Part shown: piece by piece, positions 16,372 through 24,042 of the stretch | How positions within the stretch are numbered: the stretch's first letter is position 1 | Layout: each line of letters starts with the position of its first letter | Source: a virus | Virus record (IMG/VR): IMGVR_UViG_3300044710_000040 | Coordinates: 1-45,453 of that record | Reading direction: 5' to 3' (one strand) | Length of the DNA stretch: 45,453 nt | The notes under the pieces: model-generated | The model's input: the letters and a program-made list of their open reading frames with translations, nothing else | Told to the model about the DNA's origin: nothing | Databases searched by the model: none | Translations under genes and position numbers: made by a program

Positions 16372-16551
16372 CTAGGCGTCTTTCAAATGCAGTTGTTCAG
16401 GTCTGTAGATATGAAGCGCACCTGCTACTTCAGTAACCGTACACTCTACCACAATACGTTGTTCTTTTTTAGTAGTATAGAAAATTGAAACCACTACACC
16501 CGGCCATTTATAGCCGCTGACTTTTTCAACGTGATCGCCGATAAAGAACAC
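16372..16551 (-). CDS. Small SH3-like phage protein
   Basis: A 59-residue ORF starting at GTG 16551 with AAAGG 8 bases upstream. It reads FFIGDHVEKVSGYKWPGVVV, then a β strand pair and GALHIYRPEQLHL. This is the common phage early pattern of GD.VEK..G....G.VV..F....G..R.VVE....LHI. The fold should be a small SH3-like barrel. Its TAG touches the ATG of the next gene. Confidence 0.7.
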   Translation of the reverse strand: MFFIGDHVEKVSGYKWPGVVVSIFYTTKKEQRIVVECTVTEVAGALHIYRPEQLHLKDA

Positions 16552-16572
16552 TGTACAGACCTTTGAAAATTC

Positions 16573-16636
16573 AGGGGCGGCGGGTAACGCATTGTACCTG
16601 TAAGCTGCCGCCCCTAGGACGCCATTGTGCGTCCTA
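16573..16636. other. Two adjacent hairpins downstream of the Pro-rich gene
   Basis: AGGGGCGGC (16573-16581) pairs with GCCGCCCCT (16607-16615), and directly beside it TAGGACGC (16615-16622) pairs with GCGTCCTA (16629-16636). Neither has a T run on either strand. They may slow polymerase, protect the upstream message end or act with a factor. The surrounding 16552-16751 holds no convincing gene. Confidence 0.5.
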
Positions 16637-16751
16637 ATTATGAAAACGGTGCAGAGGTTGATTACTTTGAACGCCTATCGCCTTGTACCCGACACGAACG
16701 CAAGTAATCTTTCTTTGCCGACCCCTCTGCTAACCGACGGTCAATGTCGCG

Positions 16752-17204
16752 TCAGGCGTTCATCAATTTCGCGATATTCTCCAACCCCGGCACCGCAACC
16801 TTGGGGAGGAAAATGGTCCTGATTTGGTCCATGGTCGCGGCCGATGCTTCCGCACCGCATTGCCCACGGAACCAATTCAGCACCGCGTCGGCGGGTTGGC
16901 CACCGGCAATGGCGCTGTCAATGCGGGTGACGATGCGTTGGACGAGGGCGGCAACCACCGGATCGGCTGCAGGCTGCCCAACAGGCGCGCCAGGGAAGCC
17001 TTGGGACGGCGTAAACGCGGCTGTCTGGGGCGGCGGCGGGGTCGGATTGAACGCAGGCTGCGTCTGAGGCGGCTGCAAGGGCGGCGGGGCTTGCGTCGTC
17101 TGCCCGGCGGTATCGCCGTCGTCAGCTCCTGATCGGCTGCCGCGCGGGTTTTTAATCCGCGCCTTGAACTCTTCCTCGCTGTCAAACTCAACTGTTATTT
17201 TCAT
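16752..17204 (-). CDS. Pro-rich hypothetical early protein
   Basis: A 150-residue protein with a short α/β start (MKITVEFDSEEEFKARI), a long Pro/Gln/Thr/Gly linker (residues 35-85) and a helical C-terminal domain (VVAALVQRIVTRIDSAI, then MDQIRTIFL). The layout of a folded end on a flexible arm is like adaptor or SSB-partner proteins. AAGGAG precedes the chosen ATG. It has its own promoter inside the upstream small gene. Family not recognised. Confidence 0.75.
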   Translation of the reverse strand: MKITVEFDSEEEFKARIKNPRGSRSGADDGDTAGQTTQAPPPLQPPQTQPAFNPTPPPPQTAAFTPSQGFPGAPVGQPAADPVVAALVQRIVTRIDSAIAGGQPADAVLNWFRGQCGAEASAATMDQIRTIFLPKVAVPGLENIAKLMNA

Positions 17205-17224
17205 GGTTCCGTTCTCCTTTGGGT

Positions 17225-17377
17225 TCAGGGCGTAAATGTATGACAAAACTTTAGGGCCGTGTCAACCGTACAAGCGATAAATAAAACGATGCTTGGATAC
17301 TCGCGGTACTCGGTCAAATGCGACTCCGGGCGCAGTCGGCGCATGTTTTTATCTAGCACAGATCCGATAGGTTTCAT
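17225..17377 (-). CDS. Small ORF coupled to helicase stop
   Basis: A 50-residue frame whose ATG overlaps the helicase TGA (ATGA), the usual coupling in this block. It starts MKPIGSVLDKNMRRLRPESH and has a hydrophobic stretch IVLFIACTV. The promoter for the next gene lies inside it. No family recognised; the overlap is the main support. Confidence 0.45.
   Translation of the reverse strand: MKPIGSVLDKNMRRLRPESHLTEYREYPSIVLFIACTVDTALKFCHTFTP
17237..17265 (-). promoter_or_regulatory. Promoter for the Pro-rich early gene
   Basis: TTGACA (17260-17265) and CATACA (17237-17242) are 17 bases apart on the minus strand, 33 bases before ATG 17204. The -10 overlaps a TTGTCATACA sequence like the boxes seen elsewhere. 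Confidence 0.55.
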
Positions 17378-19008
17378 TTTTGATGAATAACGCCGTTTTT
17401 GTCGTACAGCCCGGCCGCCACGTAGCGACCGTTCGGGGACCGTTTAAGATAAACTGAGTGTACGTCAGGCAGCACTTCATAATTCCATAGTGCCGTTGTA
17501 TAGCGGGTTGTCAACGTCCAACCGCCTGAAGGATTTTTGACCGGCGGACTGACGACTTCCTGCCAAGGCGCGGCCTCGACCAGCTTGCGAATGCTCACGG
17601 CTTCACTTGCACCGCCGCGCATTTTCAAATCTTTGCCGGCTGCCATCGTCACGGTATTGTCGAAACCGCAGAACGGACAGAGCGGGTGCAAAAATGCGGC
17701 GTACGTTTCCTCGCAGGCTGCGCACGTCTTAATCTCGGATTGCTGTTGGTGGCAATGCGGGCAACGCATGCCATGGAAATGCGGATCGAATTGCTCGCCG
17801 CAACTTTTGCATTTCGGCGCGCTACGATGCAGTGTTTGACACTTTGGACAGGTTTTTCCGTTTTCCCATGTCTCCCACTCTGCGGCACAGTTTTCACATT
17901 CCAGCAAGCGCCCTGGAGCTGCCATTACGGCGTCAAGCGTGCCGTGGCGTTGAATGTTGCCGCCAAAATCCGATACGAGGCAGTTAGCGGCGTACGGCGT
18001 TATACGGGCGCCACGGCCTAGGCTTTGTGCGTACAGCACGGCGGATTTGGTAGCGCGGCAGAACGCCATGTAATCAATATCCACAACGTTAAAGCCCGTC
18101 GTGAACATATTGCACGAAACGAGGATTTCAGCGCGGCCGGCTTTGAATGCTTCAACGGCTTTGTCTCGTTTGCCGGTAAGCGAACGTGAATGTACGCCAA
18201 CAACTGAGGCGTTGAGTTTTTGCAGCTCCGCGTCCATCCTATCAACGTGCTCGATATTGCAACAGAACACCAGCACGCGACGGCGCCCGTACTTTTGCAT
18301 GACCTCCAAAATTGTTTTCGCATGGCTTGGCGACAGCTTGATCGCACGCGGCGCCATTTCGTCCATATCGAAGTCGCCGGCTACGGTCTTCAGTCCTTCG
18401 ACCTCAATAGTTTCGTCCTCGCCGGCATCCACGGGAACGAGCGGCTTAACATAGCCGTCGCGGAGTGCATCAAGAAACGAGTATTTGAAAACAACCGGCC
18501 CAAATGTACGGTTAAGATCGCCGGTGCCGTCTGAGCGGAACGGCGTTGCGGTCAAGCCGTGGACTTTGGTTTGCGCGAGCTTATCGAATAGCCGCCGGTA
18601 CTGTGACGACTTAGCGGGTGGCGTCCGGTGAACCTCATCCACAAGTATCGCCACTACGTCACGGAAAAGGTGGAGTCTACTAACGATTGTTCCGATAGTT
18701 CCAACGGTGACTCTGGCGAAGGCGTTGACGCTAATGGATGCGGAGCAGACGCCGGGGACACACCCAAGCTGTTTACAGGCTTCGGCATTTTGGACCACCA
18801 ATTCCTTGTTGTGTGCAACTATCAGTACGCGACCGAACTGGCTGTAATGCAGCGCCAGCATTCCCAACATCGCGCTTTTGCCACCCGCGACGCTGACTTC
18901 GGCGACGCTGAATCGGCCGTCGTGGTTTATAAGCGTCTGTACACCTTCGGTTTGATGCCGGCGCGGTACGAACAGCGGGGGCGGTGTTATGGGGAAGCCG
19001 GCGTGCAT
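17374..19008 (-). CDS. DEAH-type helicase with zinc ribbons
   Basis: A 544-residue superfamily 2 helicase. Motif I reads VAGGKS, with Ala in place of the first Gly of GxGKS. Motif II is VDEVH, motif III TATPFRSDG, and motif VI QSLGRGARITPY. From about residue 385 come at least four CxxC pairs (CENC, CPKC, CKSC, CPHC, CAAC, CPFC), a run of zinc ribbons that probably grip DNA. This design is common in phage replication blocks and acts as an unwinding or branch-processing enzyme. It starts 2 bases after the upstream gene and is coupled to the small gene downstream. Confidence 0.88.
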   Translation of the reverse strand: MHAGFPITPPPLFVPRRHQTEGVQTLINHDGRFSVAEVSVAGGKSAMLGMLALHYSQFGRVLIVAHNKELVVQNAEACKQLGCVPGVCSASISVNAFARVTVGTIGTIVSRLHLFRDVVAILVDEVHRTPPAKSSQYRRLFDKLAQTKVHGLTATPFRSDGTGDLNRTFGPVVFKYSFLDALRDGYVKPLVPVDAGEDETIEVEGLKTVAGDFDMDEMAPRAIKLSPSHAKTILEVMQKYGRRRVLVFCCNIEHVDRMDAELQKLNASVVGVHSRSLTGKRDKAVEAFKAGRAEILVSCNMFTTGFNVVDIDYMAFCRATKSAVLYAQSLGRGARITPYAANCLVSDFGGNIQRHGTLDAVMAAPGRLLECENCAAEWETWENGKTCPKCQTLHRSAPKCKSCGEQFDPHFHGMRCPHCHQQQSEIKTCAACEETYAAFLHPLCPFCGFDNTVTMAAGKDLKMRGGASEAVSIRKLVEAAPWQEVVSPPVKNPSGGWTLTTRYTTALWNYEVLPDVHSVYLKRSPNGRYVAAGLYDKNGVIHQK

Positions 19009-19010
19009 TG

Positions 19011-19217
19011 TCAGGCGTTTTCTTTTATGAACTCAATTTCTCGTTCCAGATTGACGCCAACAAATCCCATGCGCTTCAGCCGTATTTTAAGCAACACCAC
19101 ACCGGAATAAGTCTTCAGGCTGGCGTTGAACTCTGCGGCATGCGACGTGTACAGGTCGCGCCAATCCATCCAACTGTCAAAGTTTGGCGGCAACGAATTT
19201 GGTTCAGTGTTGGGCAT
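19011..19217 (-). CDS. Hypothetical early protein
   Basis: A 68-residue protein (starts MPNTEPNSLPPNFD) with a C-terminal amphipathic helix ending LEREIEFIKENA. GGAAGAG precedes the ATG. It overlaps the upstream gene by 14 bases and ends 2 bases before the helicase. Unknown. Confidence 0.65.
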   Translation of the reverse strand: MPNTEPNSLPPNFDSWMDWRDLYTSHAAEFNASLKTYSGVVLLKIRLKRMGFVGVNLEREIEFIKENA

Positions 19218-19482
19218 GTTCTCTTCCCAAATGCCTCAAATCCCGGTCCACAGCTTCACGCAACTTAGTTACCGTTGCGTTAATTACGTCGTCCTTGCTG
19301 CCGTGACCGCTTACGATAGTCAACGCCACAGCGCCCGCCAAGCCGTCAACATACGCTGCTACGACGTTTTGGCCGGCTACACGATCTGTACGGATCGTAA
19401 GAGCGAACGACTGCATGTGCTGACGAATCAAATCGCGCAGTGTGAACGCGGCAGCCATTTCGATTTTTAATCCGTCGTGCAT
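19204..19482 (-). CDS. Hypothetical early protein
   Basis: A 92-residue α/β protein (LRDLIRQHMQSFALTIRTD, then NVVAAYVDGLAGAVALTIV and KDDVINATVTKLREAVD). AGGT lies about 10 bases before ATG 19482; an internal ATG at 19458 is possible. Part of the chain of overlapping small genes. Unknown. Confidence 0.65.
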   Translation of the reverse strand: MHDGLKIEMAAAFTLRDLIRQHMQSFALTIRTDRVAGQNVVAAYVDGLAGAVALTIVSGHGSKDDVINATVTKLREAVDRDLRHLGREHAQH

Positions 19483-19514
19483 GTAAGTACCTGTACAGTT
19501 ATTTTAATGGAAAG

Positions 19515-19799
19515 TCAATGCAGTGCGTCCATGACAAACCCGAACTCGTCCCACATTTCCACAAAGCCGCCACGCTCCAGGGCGGTCCATTGCTCGAAGT
19601 CAGGGTAGTTGAGGTAGACACGACGCATCCCGGCACCTTCCGAACAAATCAACGCCAGCGACGTACAGGCAGGTATCTTGCTCGTTAAAGCATGACACGC
19701 TGCTATCGTTTGCAGCGACGCGCCGAAATTCATTATTTCGACTTTCTGTCGCGGCTCTAGGCGGTGCATCACTGCGGATGTTGGCCAGTAGGAAGTCAT
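19515..19799 (-). CDS. Hypothetical early protein
   Basis: A 94-residue protein (starts MTSYWPTSAVMHRLEPRQ) whose ATG overlaps the preceding TGA (ATGA). Four cysteines or so and an aromatic end (FEQWTALERGGFVEMWDEFG). No recognised family. Confidence 0.65.
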   Translation of the reverse strand: MTSYWPTSAVMHRLEPRQKVEIMNFGASLQTIAACHALTSKIPACTSLALICSEGAGMRRVYLNYPDFEQWTALERGGFVEMWDEFGFVMDALH

Positions 19800-19987
19800 G
19801 GCTGTCCCCTGCATCGTTCTTTTATCAAGTCTGACGCACGAGACAAGGAATCTGCAACAGCAAACCGACTGCGAGGGTCATCTTGTACGTCATGCACTTC
19901 AACACTGAAATAGCCGTCCCAGCCTTCAGTTATCGTGACTGAATAAACAACAGGACTGCGATGATCGCTTAGTTCGATAATCGTCAT
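19796..19987 (-). CDS. Hypothetical small early protein
   Basis: A 63-residue protein, β strands first (PVVYSVTITEGWDGYFSVEV) then a helix. ATGA overlaps at both ends place it in the translation chain. Unknown. Confidence 0.65.
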   Translation of the reverse strand: MTIIELSDHRSPVVYSVTITEGWDGYFSVEVHDVQDDPRSRFAVADSLSRASDLIKERCRGQP

Positions 19988-20313
19988 TTCACAATCTCCA
20001 ACCCCAAATCACTCGCCAGTTTCCATACGCGAGACACTACACTTTGTACGGTCATATATGGCACGTTAGGCTGTGGCATTCCGATATCCAAAAACTCAAC
20101 CGTCGTTCCGTCCGATAGTTTAACCTCTCCGCGCGGTATGAGCTGCCCCCGCAACGTGTTTGTGATGAAGGCGAACGCCGGATTATTGGAGTGTATCACA
20201 ATGCAAGTGTTCGCAACAGCGTAGGCAAAATCGTTTCGCACCAGTTCGAGGGTGTCTTCCACCGATCGTTTCGGCGGGTCCCAGGGAAATACGTCGTCGG
20301 CGGGAGTGGTCAT
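19984..20313 (-). CDS. Hypothetical early protein
   Basis: A 109-residue protein starting MTTPADDVFPWDPPKRS, with ATG 20313 overlapping the previous TGA. Helix DTLELVRNDFAYAVANTC is followed by strands (GQLIPRGEVKLSDG) and a C-terminal helix. It carries an FPW element near the N-terminus. Unknown. Confidence 0.65.
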   Translation of the reverse strand: MTTPADDVFPWDPPKRSVEDTLELVRNDFAYAVANTCIVIHSNNPAFAFITNTLRGQLIPRGEVKLSDGTTVEFLDIGMPQPNVPYMTVQSVVSRVWKLASDLGLEIVK

Positions 20314-20480
20314 TTGTTTTTCGGCTTGTCGTTTGCTACGCACGCGAGGCCAATGCCGCTCATGTCGATTGTGCCGTCTTTCATAAAAACATGGTCGTAA
20401 CCGGCAGCGCGCAACAGTAGCGCGATTTCATCGTACGCGGCTTTTGACACTGTAAGCGTCGCTATTGTGTATGTCACCAT
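20310..20480 (-). CDS. Small hypothetical early protein
   Basis: A 56-residue α/β protein (MVTYTIATLTVSKAAYDEIA, then AAGYDHVFM). The ATG lies just before the upstream stop, and it ends in an ATGA overlap. A longer frame upstream is an Arg-rich shadow of other genes and is excluded. Confidence 0.6.
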   Translation of the reverse strand: MVTYTIATLTVSKAAYDEIALLLRAAGYDHVFMKDGTIDMSGIGLACVANDKPKNK

Positions 20481-20680
20481 GGAAATTCCTTGCTCAGATA
20501 ACCTGCGTCCATCGGGTACGTTATCGGCTTGCCATCGTCGCTGTCTTCCCAAACTACTCCCATGGTAGCCTTGTCTGCGTCCACGGTAACGACGGTTCCG
20601 CGCTCGCGGCCGGAATAGACGATGTCTCCCACGGCATAGAGCGCGGCTTGTACGGTTGATGTGTCGCCCCAAGGAAACAT
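20474..20680 (-). CDS. Small SH3-like early protein
   Basis: A 68-residue protein beginning MFPWGDTSTVQAAL with YAVGDIVYSGRERGTVVTVD, then MGVVWEDSDDGKPITYPM, a typical phage small-barrel early protein. It ends KEFPW. Its first 127 bases overlap another ORF (20554-20751) in a different frame. The ribosome site is weak, so it may be reached by coupling or by a frameshift from that ORF. Confidence 0.6.
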   Translation of the reverse strand: MFPWGDTSTVQAALYAVGDIVYSGRERGTVVTVDADKATMGVVWEDSDDGKPITYPMDAGYLSKEFPW

Positions 20681-20751
20681 CTGATTCCGTCCGCTTCTCT
20701 CTTGCCACAAGCGCACACACCGTCCCATTCGCCGTTTACGTCCAGGGCCAT
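20554..20751 (-). CDS. Overlapping cysteine-containing small ORF
   Basis: A 65-residue frame that begins in TAATG overlap with the upstream stop, so initiation is well supported. The first 30 residues (VNGEWDGVCACGKREADGIR, then CF) look like a real small protein with three Cys; the remainder overlaps the next gene and looks less natural. Either the two genes overlap, or a -1/+1 shift joins this start to the downstream frame. Confidence 0.45.
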   Translation of the reverse strand: MALDVNGEWDGVCACGKREADGIRCFLGATHQPYKPRSMPWETSSIPAASAEPSLPWTQTRLPWE

Positions 20752-20942
20752 TAAACCTGCCTTTCAAGCCTCGCAGCTTCACGCCGCAGTTCGGCAATTT
20801 TCTTCAAGGTTTTGTCGTGCTCTTTGAGCTGATTGATGCAATTCATGACGGTCGTGCGTCCGTATCGCTTGACCAACTTTTTCACTTCGGGCATCGCAGC
20901 TTTACGCAACGCACGGCGCTTTTCGATTGGATTCACTGCCAT
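20751..20942 (-). CDS. Small basic helical protein
   Basis: A 63-residue, Lys/Arg-rich protein (MAVNPIEKRRALRKAAMPEV then KKLVKRYGRTTVMNCINQLK and a Leu-spaced helix). It could bind nucleic acid. It overlaps the end of the primase-helicase by 10 bases and is coupled to the next ORF by TAATG. Confidence 0.65.
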   Translation of the reverse strand: MAVNPIEKRRALRKAAMPEVKKLVKRYGRTTVMNCINQLKEHDKTLKKIAELRREAARLERQV

Positions 20943-22999
20943 GGAAAACTCTCCTTTGGTATGTCGATTGCAAACGGTATCGTCAATTCCTGCCGTACAC
21001 TACCGCTTGGCGCATATATCGTCAAAAATGGGTGCCCATGGAGTGTACGGAAATGTCCACTCTCAAGCAAGCCCTTTATGCCATCCTCGAACATCTTTTT
21101 AGCGGCATCCTTGCTGACGACATAGCCGGGCACTTCGCCTTTAACGGCATGGCCTATCTCGGCAGCCACACTATCGAATCGGACGATACTGCCGGCGCGC
21201 AAGGCGTCCATACCAGCGGCGGTCACACCGGGCAACATCGCGGCGAGTCTAAGCACGGCGGACTGTTCCTTGTTCTCTTTGATGACTTCGAAAATTCGTT
21301 TGAATATGTTTACGGTAGTTGTACGTCCCTTTATGTCTTTCCCATAGTTCTCTGATACAATTCTGCCGGCGTAACTTCTAGCTTTCGGAGCACCACGCGC
21401 CTTGCCGCAATCGACCGACACGAAATCATTGCGACCGCCGGTCACGCGGTAGACAAAACCGGCATTGCCGGTTTTGGCACCATTGCCTTTTTGCCACGCA
21501 TCTTCATTGCCGAGCGGCAAATGATCGGTAACGAGTACAGCCGCGCCGGTACGCCGCGCCACGCTTTTCAGAATAAACATGGCTTTTAGCACGGCTTCGG
21601 TGTCGTTGTCGGCGAAGCAAAGACCGCTCGCGCCCCAGGTATCCAACGTGATTATGTCGACGCGCTTGTTCATCGCGGCCATGGCTTGAACTTGCGCTAC
21701 GCATTGTTGCTCGAATGCCAGCGGTTCGTTGACGCTGCGTATCATGTGGAAGCGTGATGCCAGCTCGGTTGCGTTAGGCTCTTGGCGCAATAGGTGCCTT
21801 ACGCGTCGTTCTGTGCCGTAGTCATCTTCAGCGGCAACCCACAATACATGACCGTCTGTACGTTCGTTGTCAGCATCCAACCACGCTTGGCCCCGAAGAA
21901 ATTGGAAGGCCAAATCAGTAACAAGCGCGGACTTGCCGGCGCCGCTGTGCCCGGTGAAAAAGTGAACCTCGCCGCAAAGTATCCTCTGATATAATAGCCA
22001 TGGCAGCTCGGCACTGTCGTCCTCCAAGGATATTTCAAAGCCACTGCGTAACGCCAGCGTCGGCGCTGTCTGCGCATCGTGCAAACCCTGCAACATCGTA
22101 CGGCGCGACATGACCGCTTGCATAATCAGGTTGCCGCGCAGTACCGGCAATTGATCCTGCCGCGTTATTTCTTCACCCAGCGTACGGCCACCGATGCCTT
22201 CGTCCAAACTATGTCCGGCTTCGGTAATGGCATCTTCGATTTCGCGCCGTGTGCACATGCCGTGCTGTTCGGCAAATTTCAATACGCCGACAATGGCAAA
22301 GATTGTAGATCCGCGCCCTTCGGTTTTACCTAGCAGCTCATGCTTAAGCATTCCGAGATAGCGTTCAGCGGCTTCGCGGCCGGCTTCCCATTCGTCGTAT
22401 GTCTGCGGTGTTGCGTATTTCAGCTCATCGGCACTGGCGGTTTCGTAATCGGCTGCAAAGCGCAATGACGTGCCGGCTCGCAACGGGACTTCGGATAAAA
22501 TCGTTTGCAATTGTTCTGTCGTCAGCCGAGGCCATTCAACGTTCCAGTTTTCCCAGCGGTAATTCTGGCCGGTATCTTTATGTGGTCCAAAGGCGACGAA
22601 CTGGCCGCCCATTAATTGCAGCTTATTGCCATCGGGAAATGTAAATGTGCGGCCTTGTACGGGTGCGTCAACGAGATAAAATGGGATTAAGAATTTTGGT
22701 TCACGGCCCCAACGCACGGGAATGTTCGGACCTAGGACAGAACGAAAAGCCGCCAGCAGACGTTGCGATATTTGCGGGTCCGCGTGGTCGCAATCGAAGG
22801 CGGTCAGGCCGTTGTCGCCACAGCGGAGTCCAACACTGCCGGCGCCAGGGTGAACTATTGGGTGCGTCCATAGGTTCCAACCCGCACCGATCGGCGCTTT
22901 GCTACTGCGGGCTATGGCAAGGGGAAAAAGACCGCGTGCAATCGCGGCGTCCCAAAAGGATTGTATGTCGTACGCAATTGTGCTAGTGGGGGCAAGCAT
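20933..22999 (-). CDS. Primase-polymerase / RepA-like helicase
   Basis: A 688-residue fusion. The N-terminal 200 residues are a prim-pol type primase: the metal-binding FDCDHAD (68-74), the VRWGREPKFLIPF basic strand and the FVAFGPHKDTG segment. A linker leads to a RepA/AAA_25-type ATPase with Walker A GHSGAGKS (350-357), ALVTDLAFQFL, the AEDDYG segment and Walker B IITLDTWG near 436. It would unwind DNA and lay primers for the family A polymerase. It ends ESFPWQ. Its own promoter and a leader hairpin lie upstream, making it the first gene of the long replication unit. Confidence 0.88.
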   Translation of the reverse strand: MLAPTSTIAYDIQSFWDAAIARGLFPLAIARSSKAPIGAGWNLWTHPIVHPGAGSVGLRCGDNGLTAFDCDHADPQISQRLLAAFRSVLGPNIPVRWGREPKFLIPFYLVDAPVQGRTFTFPDGNKLQLMGGQFVAFGPHKDTGQNYRWENWNVEWPRLTTEQLQTILSEVPLRAGTSLRFAADYETASADELKYATPQTYDEWEAGREAAERYLGMLKHELLGKTEGRGSTIFAIVGVLKFAEQHGMCTRREIEDAITEAGHSLDEGIGGRTLGEEITRQDQLPVLRGNLIMQAVMSRRTMLQGLHDAQTAPTLALRSGFEISLEDDSAELPWLLYQRILCGEVHFFTGHSGAGKSALVTDLAFQFLRGQAWLDADNERTDGHVLWVAAEDDYGTERRVRHLLRQEPNATELASRFHMIRSVNEPLAFEQQCVAQVQAMAAMNKRVDIITLDTWGASGLCFADNDTEAVLKAMFILKSVARRTGAAVLVTDHLPLGNEDAWQKGNGAKTGNAGFVYRVTGGRNDFVSVDCGKARGAPKARSYAGRIVSENYGKDIKGRTTTVNIFKRIFEVIKENKEQSAVLRLAAMLPGVTAAGMDALRAGSIVRFDSVAAEIGHAVKGEVPGYVVSKDAAKKMFEDGIKGLLESGHFRTLHGHPFLTIYAPSGSVRQELTIPFAIDIPKESFPWQ

Positions 23000-23029
23000 T
23001 GCAGGCCATAGCTGTAGTGCTACTTCTAG

Positions 23030-23069
23030 CCCCGGCGCGACGGCGAGCCGCGCTGGGGTTTTTCTTTTT
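23030..23069 (+). terminator. Strong hairpin opposing the primase promoter
   Basis: CCCCGGCGCG (23030-23039) pairs with 23049-23058 (one G-U), followed by TTTTTCTTTTT on the plus strand. It is a textbook terminator in plus sense, although no plus-strand gene precedes it. On the minus strand the same hairpin falls at the very start of the primase message, where it may cap or fold the leader. Confidence 0.7.
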
Positions 23070-23093
23070 ATGCTCGCGTCATTGGATTGTCAA
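23065..23093 (-). promoter_or_regulatory. Promoter of the primase-helicase unit
   Basis: TTGACA (23088-23093) and TAAAAA (23065-23070) are 17 bases apart on the minus strand. The start site would be near 23058, just before the GC hairpin and about 60 bases before ATG 22999. Confidence 0.65.
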
Positions 23094-23101
23094 ACAGCCA
23101 A

Positions 23102-23305
23102 TTATTTTAGCGGTAGCCTCTTAGCCAACCGCTTATCAATTCGTTGCACCGTATCAAGCATCCGACGGACGCGGAAGCAATTGAGTTTGTTGTTTAGTTC
23201 TTTCAGCTCGTCGCGGATGTCCATCAGCACGGCTAAATTTGCGTAGCCTAACGATGGCGGGTTTTTATTAGGTAGGTACCAGTTAGTGTCTTTGTGCCGT
23301 GCCAT
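23102..23305 (-). CDS. Small early protein of a widespread phage family
   Basis: A 67-residue protein, MARHKDTNWYLPNKNPPSLG, then ANLAVLMDIRDELKELNNKL, matching the common small phage protein with WYLP and LMDIRDELK. Helical, with a basic C-terminus. AGGA precedes the ATG, so the longer Cys-rich upstream frame is not used. Function unknown. Confidence 0.75.
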   Translation of the reverse strand: MARHKDTNWYLPNKNPPSLGYANLAVLMDIRDELKELNNKLNCFRVRRMLDTVQRIDKRLAKRLPLK

Positions 23306-23309
23306 TGTC

Positions 23310-23408
23310 CTAGCCCCCAATGATCGCTGACCACGATAGCACCATGGCCAGGAACAGCGACAGCACAACAAGCGTTAGGAGTTCGCTAGCTTGTTCGTTG
23401 CTGGTCAT
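23310..23408 (-). CDS. Single-span small membrane protein
   Basis: A 32-residue ORF: polar start MTSNEQASE and one hydrophobic span LLTLVVLSLFLAMVLSWSAI. Its stop lies 4 bases before the next ATG, and its ATG overlaps a preceding TGA. Likely inner-membrane; role unknown. Confidence 0.55.
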   Translation of the reverse strand: MTSNEQASELLTLVVLSLFLAMVLSWSAIIGG

Positions 23409-23464
23409 GATACGCTCGCCTTCACAGCTTCCTGATACAGTTCAAAACAGTGACCGCGGCTCAT
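23405..23464 (-). CDS. Possible 19-residue peptide
   Basis: MSRGHCFELYQEAVKASVS ends in an ATGA overlap with the membrane protein gene. The peptide looks helical and natural, but the length makes this tentative. Confidence 0.3.
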   Translation of the reverse strand: MSRGHCFELYQEAVKASVS

Positions 23465-23522
23465 TGTACAAATACGGATAGCGTTCTAAACGCCTCACAG
23501 CTGGGTTGTTCAGATTGAACAT
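23442..23522 (-). CDS. Possible 26-residue peptide
   Basis: It starts MFNLNNPAVRRLERYPYLYN one base after the preceding TAA. Basic and aromatic. Support is only the coupled start and spacing. Confidence 0.35.
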   Translation of the reverse strand: MFNLNNPAVRRLERYPYLYNEPRSLF

Positions 23523-23523
23523 T

Positions 23524-23748
23524 TTAATCCTCCGCGCGCAAAGTATCGTACTCGCGCGACTCAAGCACTTCCATCAGTTCAATAGCAGTTTTCCATTGCC
23601 AAATAAATTGCTTCGCTAAGACAGCATTTCCGACATGCTCTCTAGCTTGCGTATGGTATGTTTCCGCAGCAATGCGTAGCGCGTCTGTCAGTACATAACG
23701 TTTTACAACGAGGCGGAACCCTCTCCAGTCTACGTTCTCAACTTTCAT
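23524..23748 (-). CDS. Hypothetical early protein
   Basis: A 74-residue helical protein (starts MKVENVDWRGFRLVVKRYVL). Its ATG overlaps the previous TGA (ATGA). Helices DALRIAAETYHTQA and FIWQWKTAIELMEVLE. Unknown. Confidence 0.65.
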   Translation of the reverse strand: MKVENVDWRGFRLVVKRYVLTDALRIAAETYHTQAREHVGNAVLAKQFIWQWKTAIELMEVLESREYDTLRAED

Positions 23749-23864
23749 GATCGTCCCTCAATTTCTAGCGCGTCCAGTATTTCCATAGCTGCAAAATCAT
23801 AATTCGGCGCGTCAAAGGCGCCGGCTATCTGAAACGCGATGTTTATCAGGTTCTGGTTGCACAT
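23745..23864 (-). CDS. Small hypothetical protein
   Basis: A 39-residue ORF (MCNQNLINIAFQIAGAFDAP, then NYDFAAMEILDALEIEG) that starts one base after the membrane protein stop and ends in ATGA overlap. Amphipathic helices; unknown. Confidence 0.55.
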   Translation of the reverse strand: MCNQNLINIAFQIAGAFDAPNYDFAAMEILDALEIEGRS

Positions 23865-23865
23865 T

Positions 23866-24042
23866 TTATATCGTCCCCATCACAACACGAAACATGACAT
23901 ATACAAAGAACGCGGTAACGATTAGCAACGCACCGCCGACGATAATGCGCGCTGTACGTATGCCGAAGGCGAATGCAACGGCGGCGACGATGGCAAAGAT
24001 GCCGAGCGTGCCGCCGTGTCTGTGGTGACCGCCGTAGCTCAT
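23866..24042 (-). CDS. Two-span small membrane protein
   Basis: A 58-residue ORF with a His/Gly start (MSYGGHHRHGG) and two hydrophobic spans, LGIFAIVAAVAFAFG and IIVGGALLIVTAFFVYVMF. ATGA-coupled to the gene before. Early membrane proteins of this size often block superinfection or alter the host membrane, but nothing here proves it. Confidence 0.65.
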   Translation of the reverse strand: MSYGGHHRHGGTLGIFAIVAAVAFAFGIRTARIIVGGALLIVTAFFVYVMFRVVMGTI

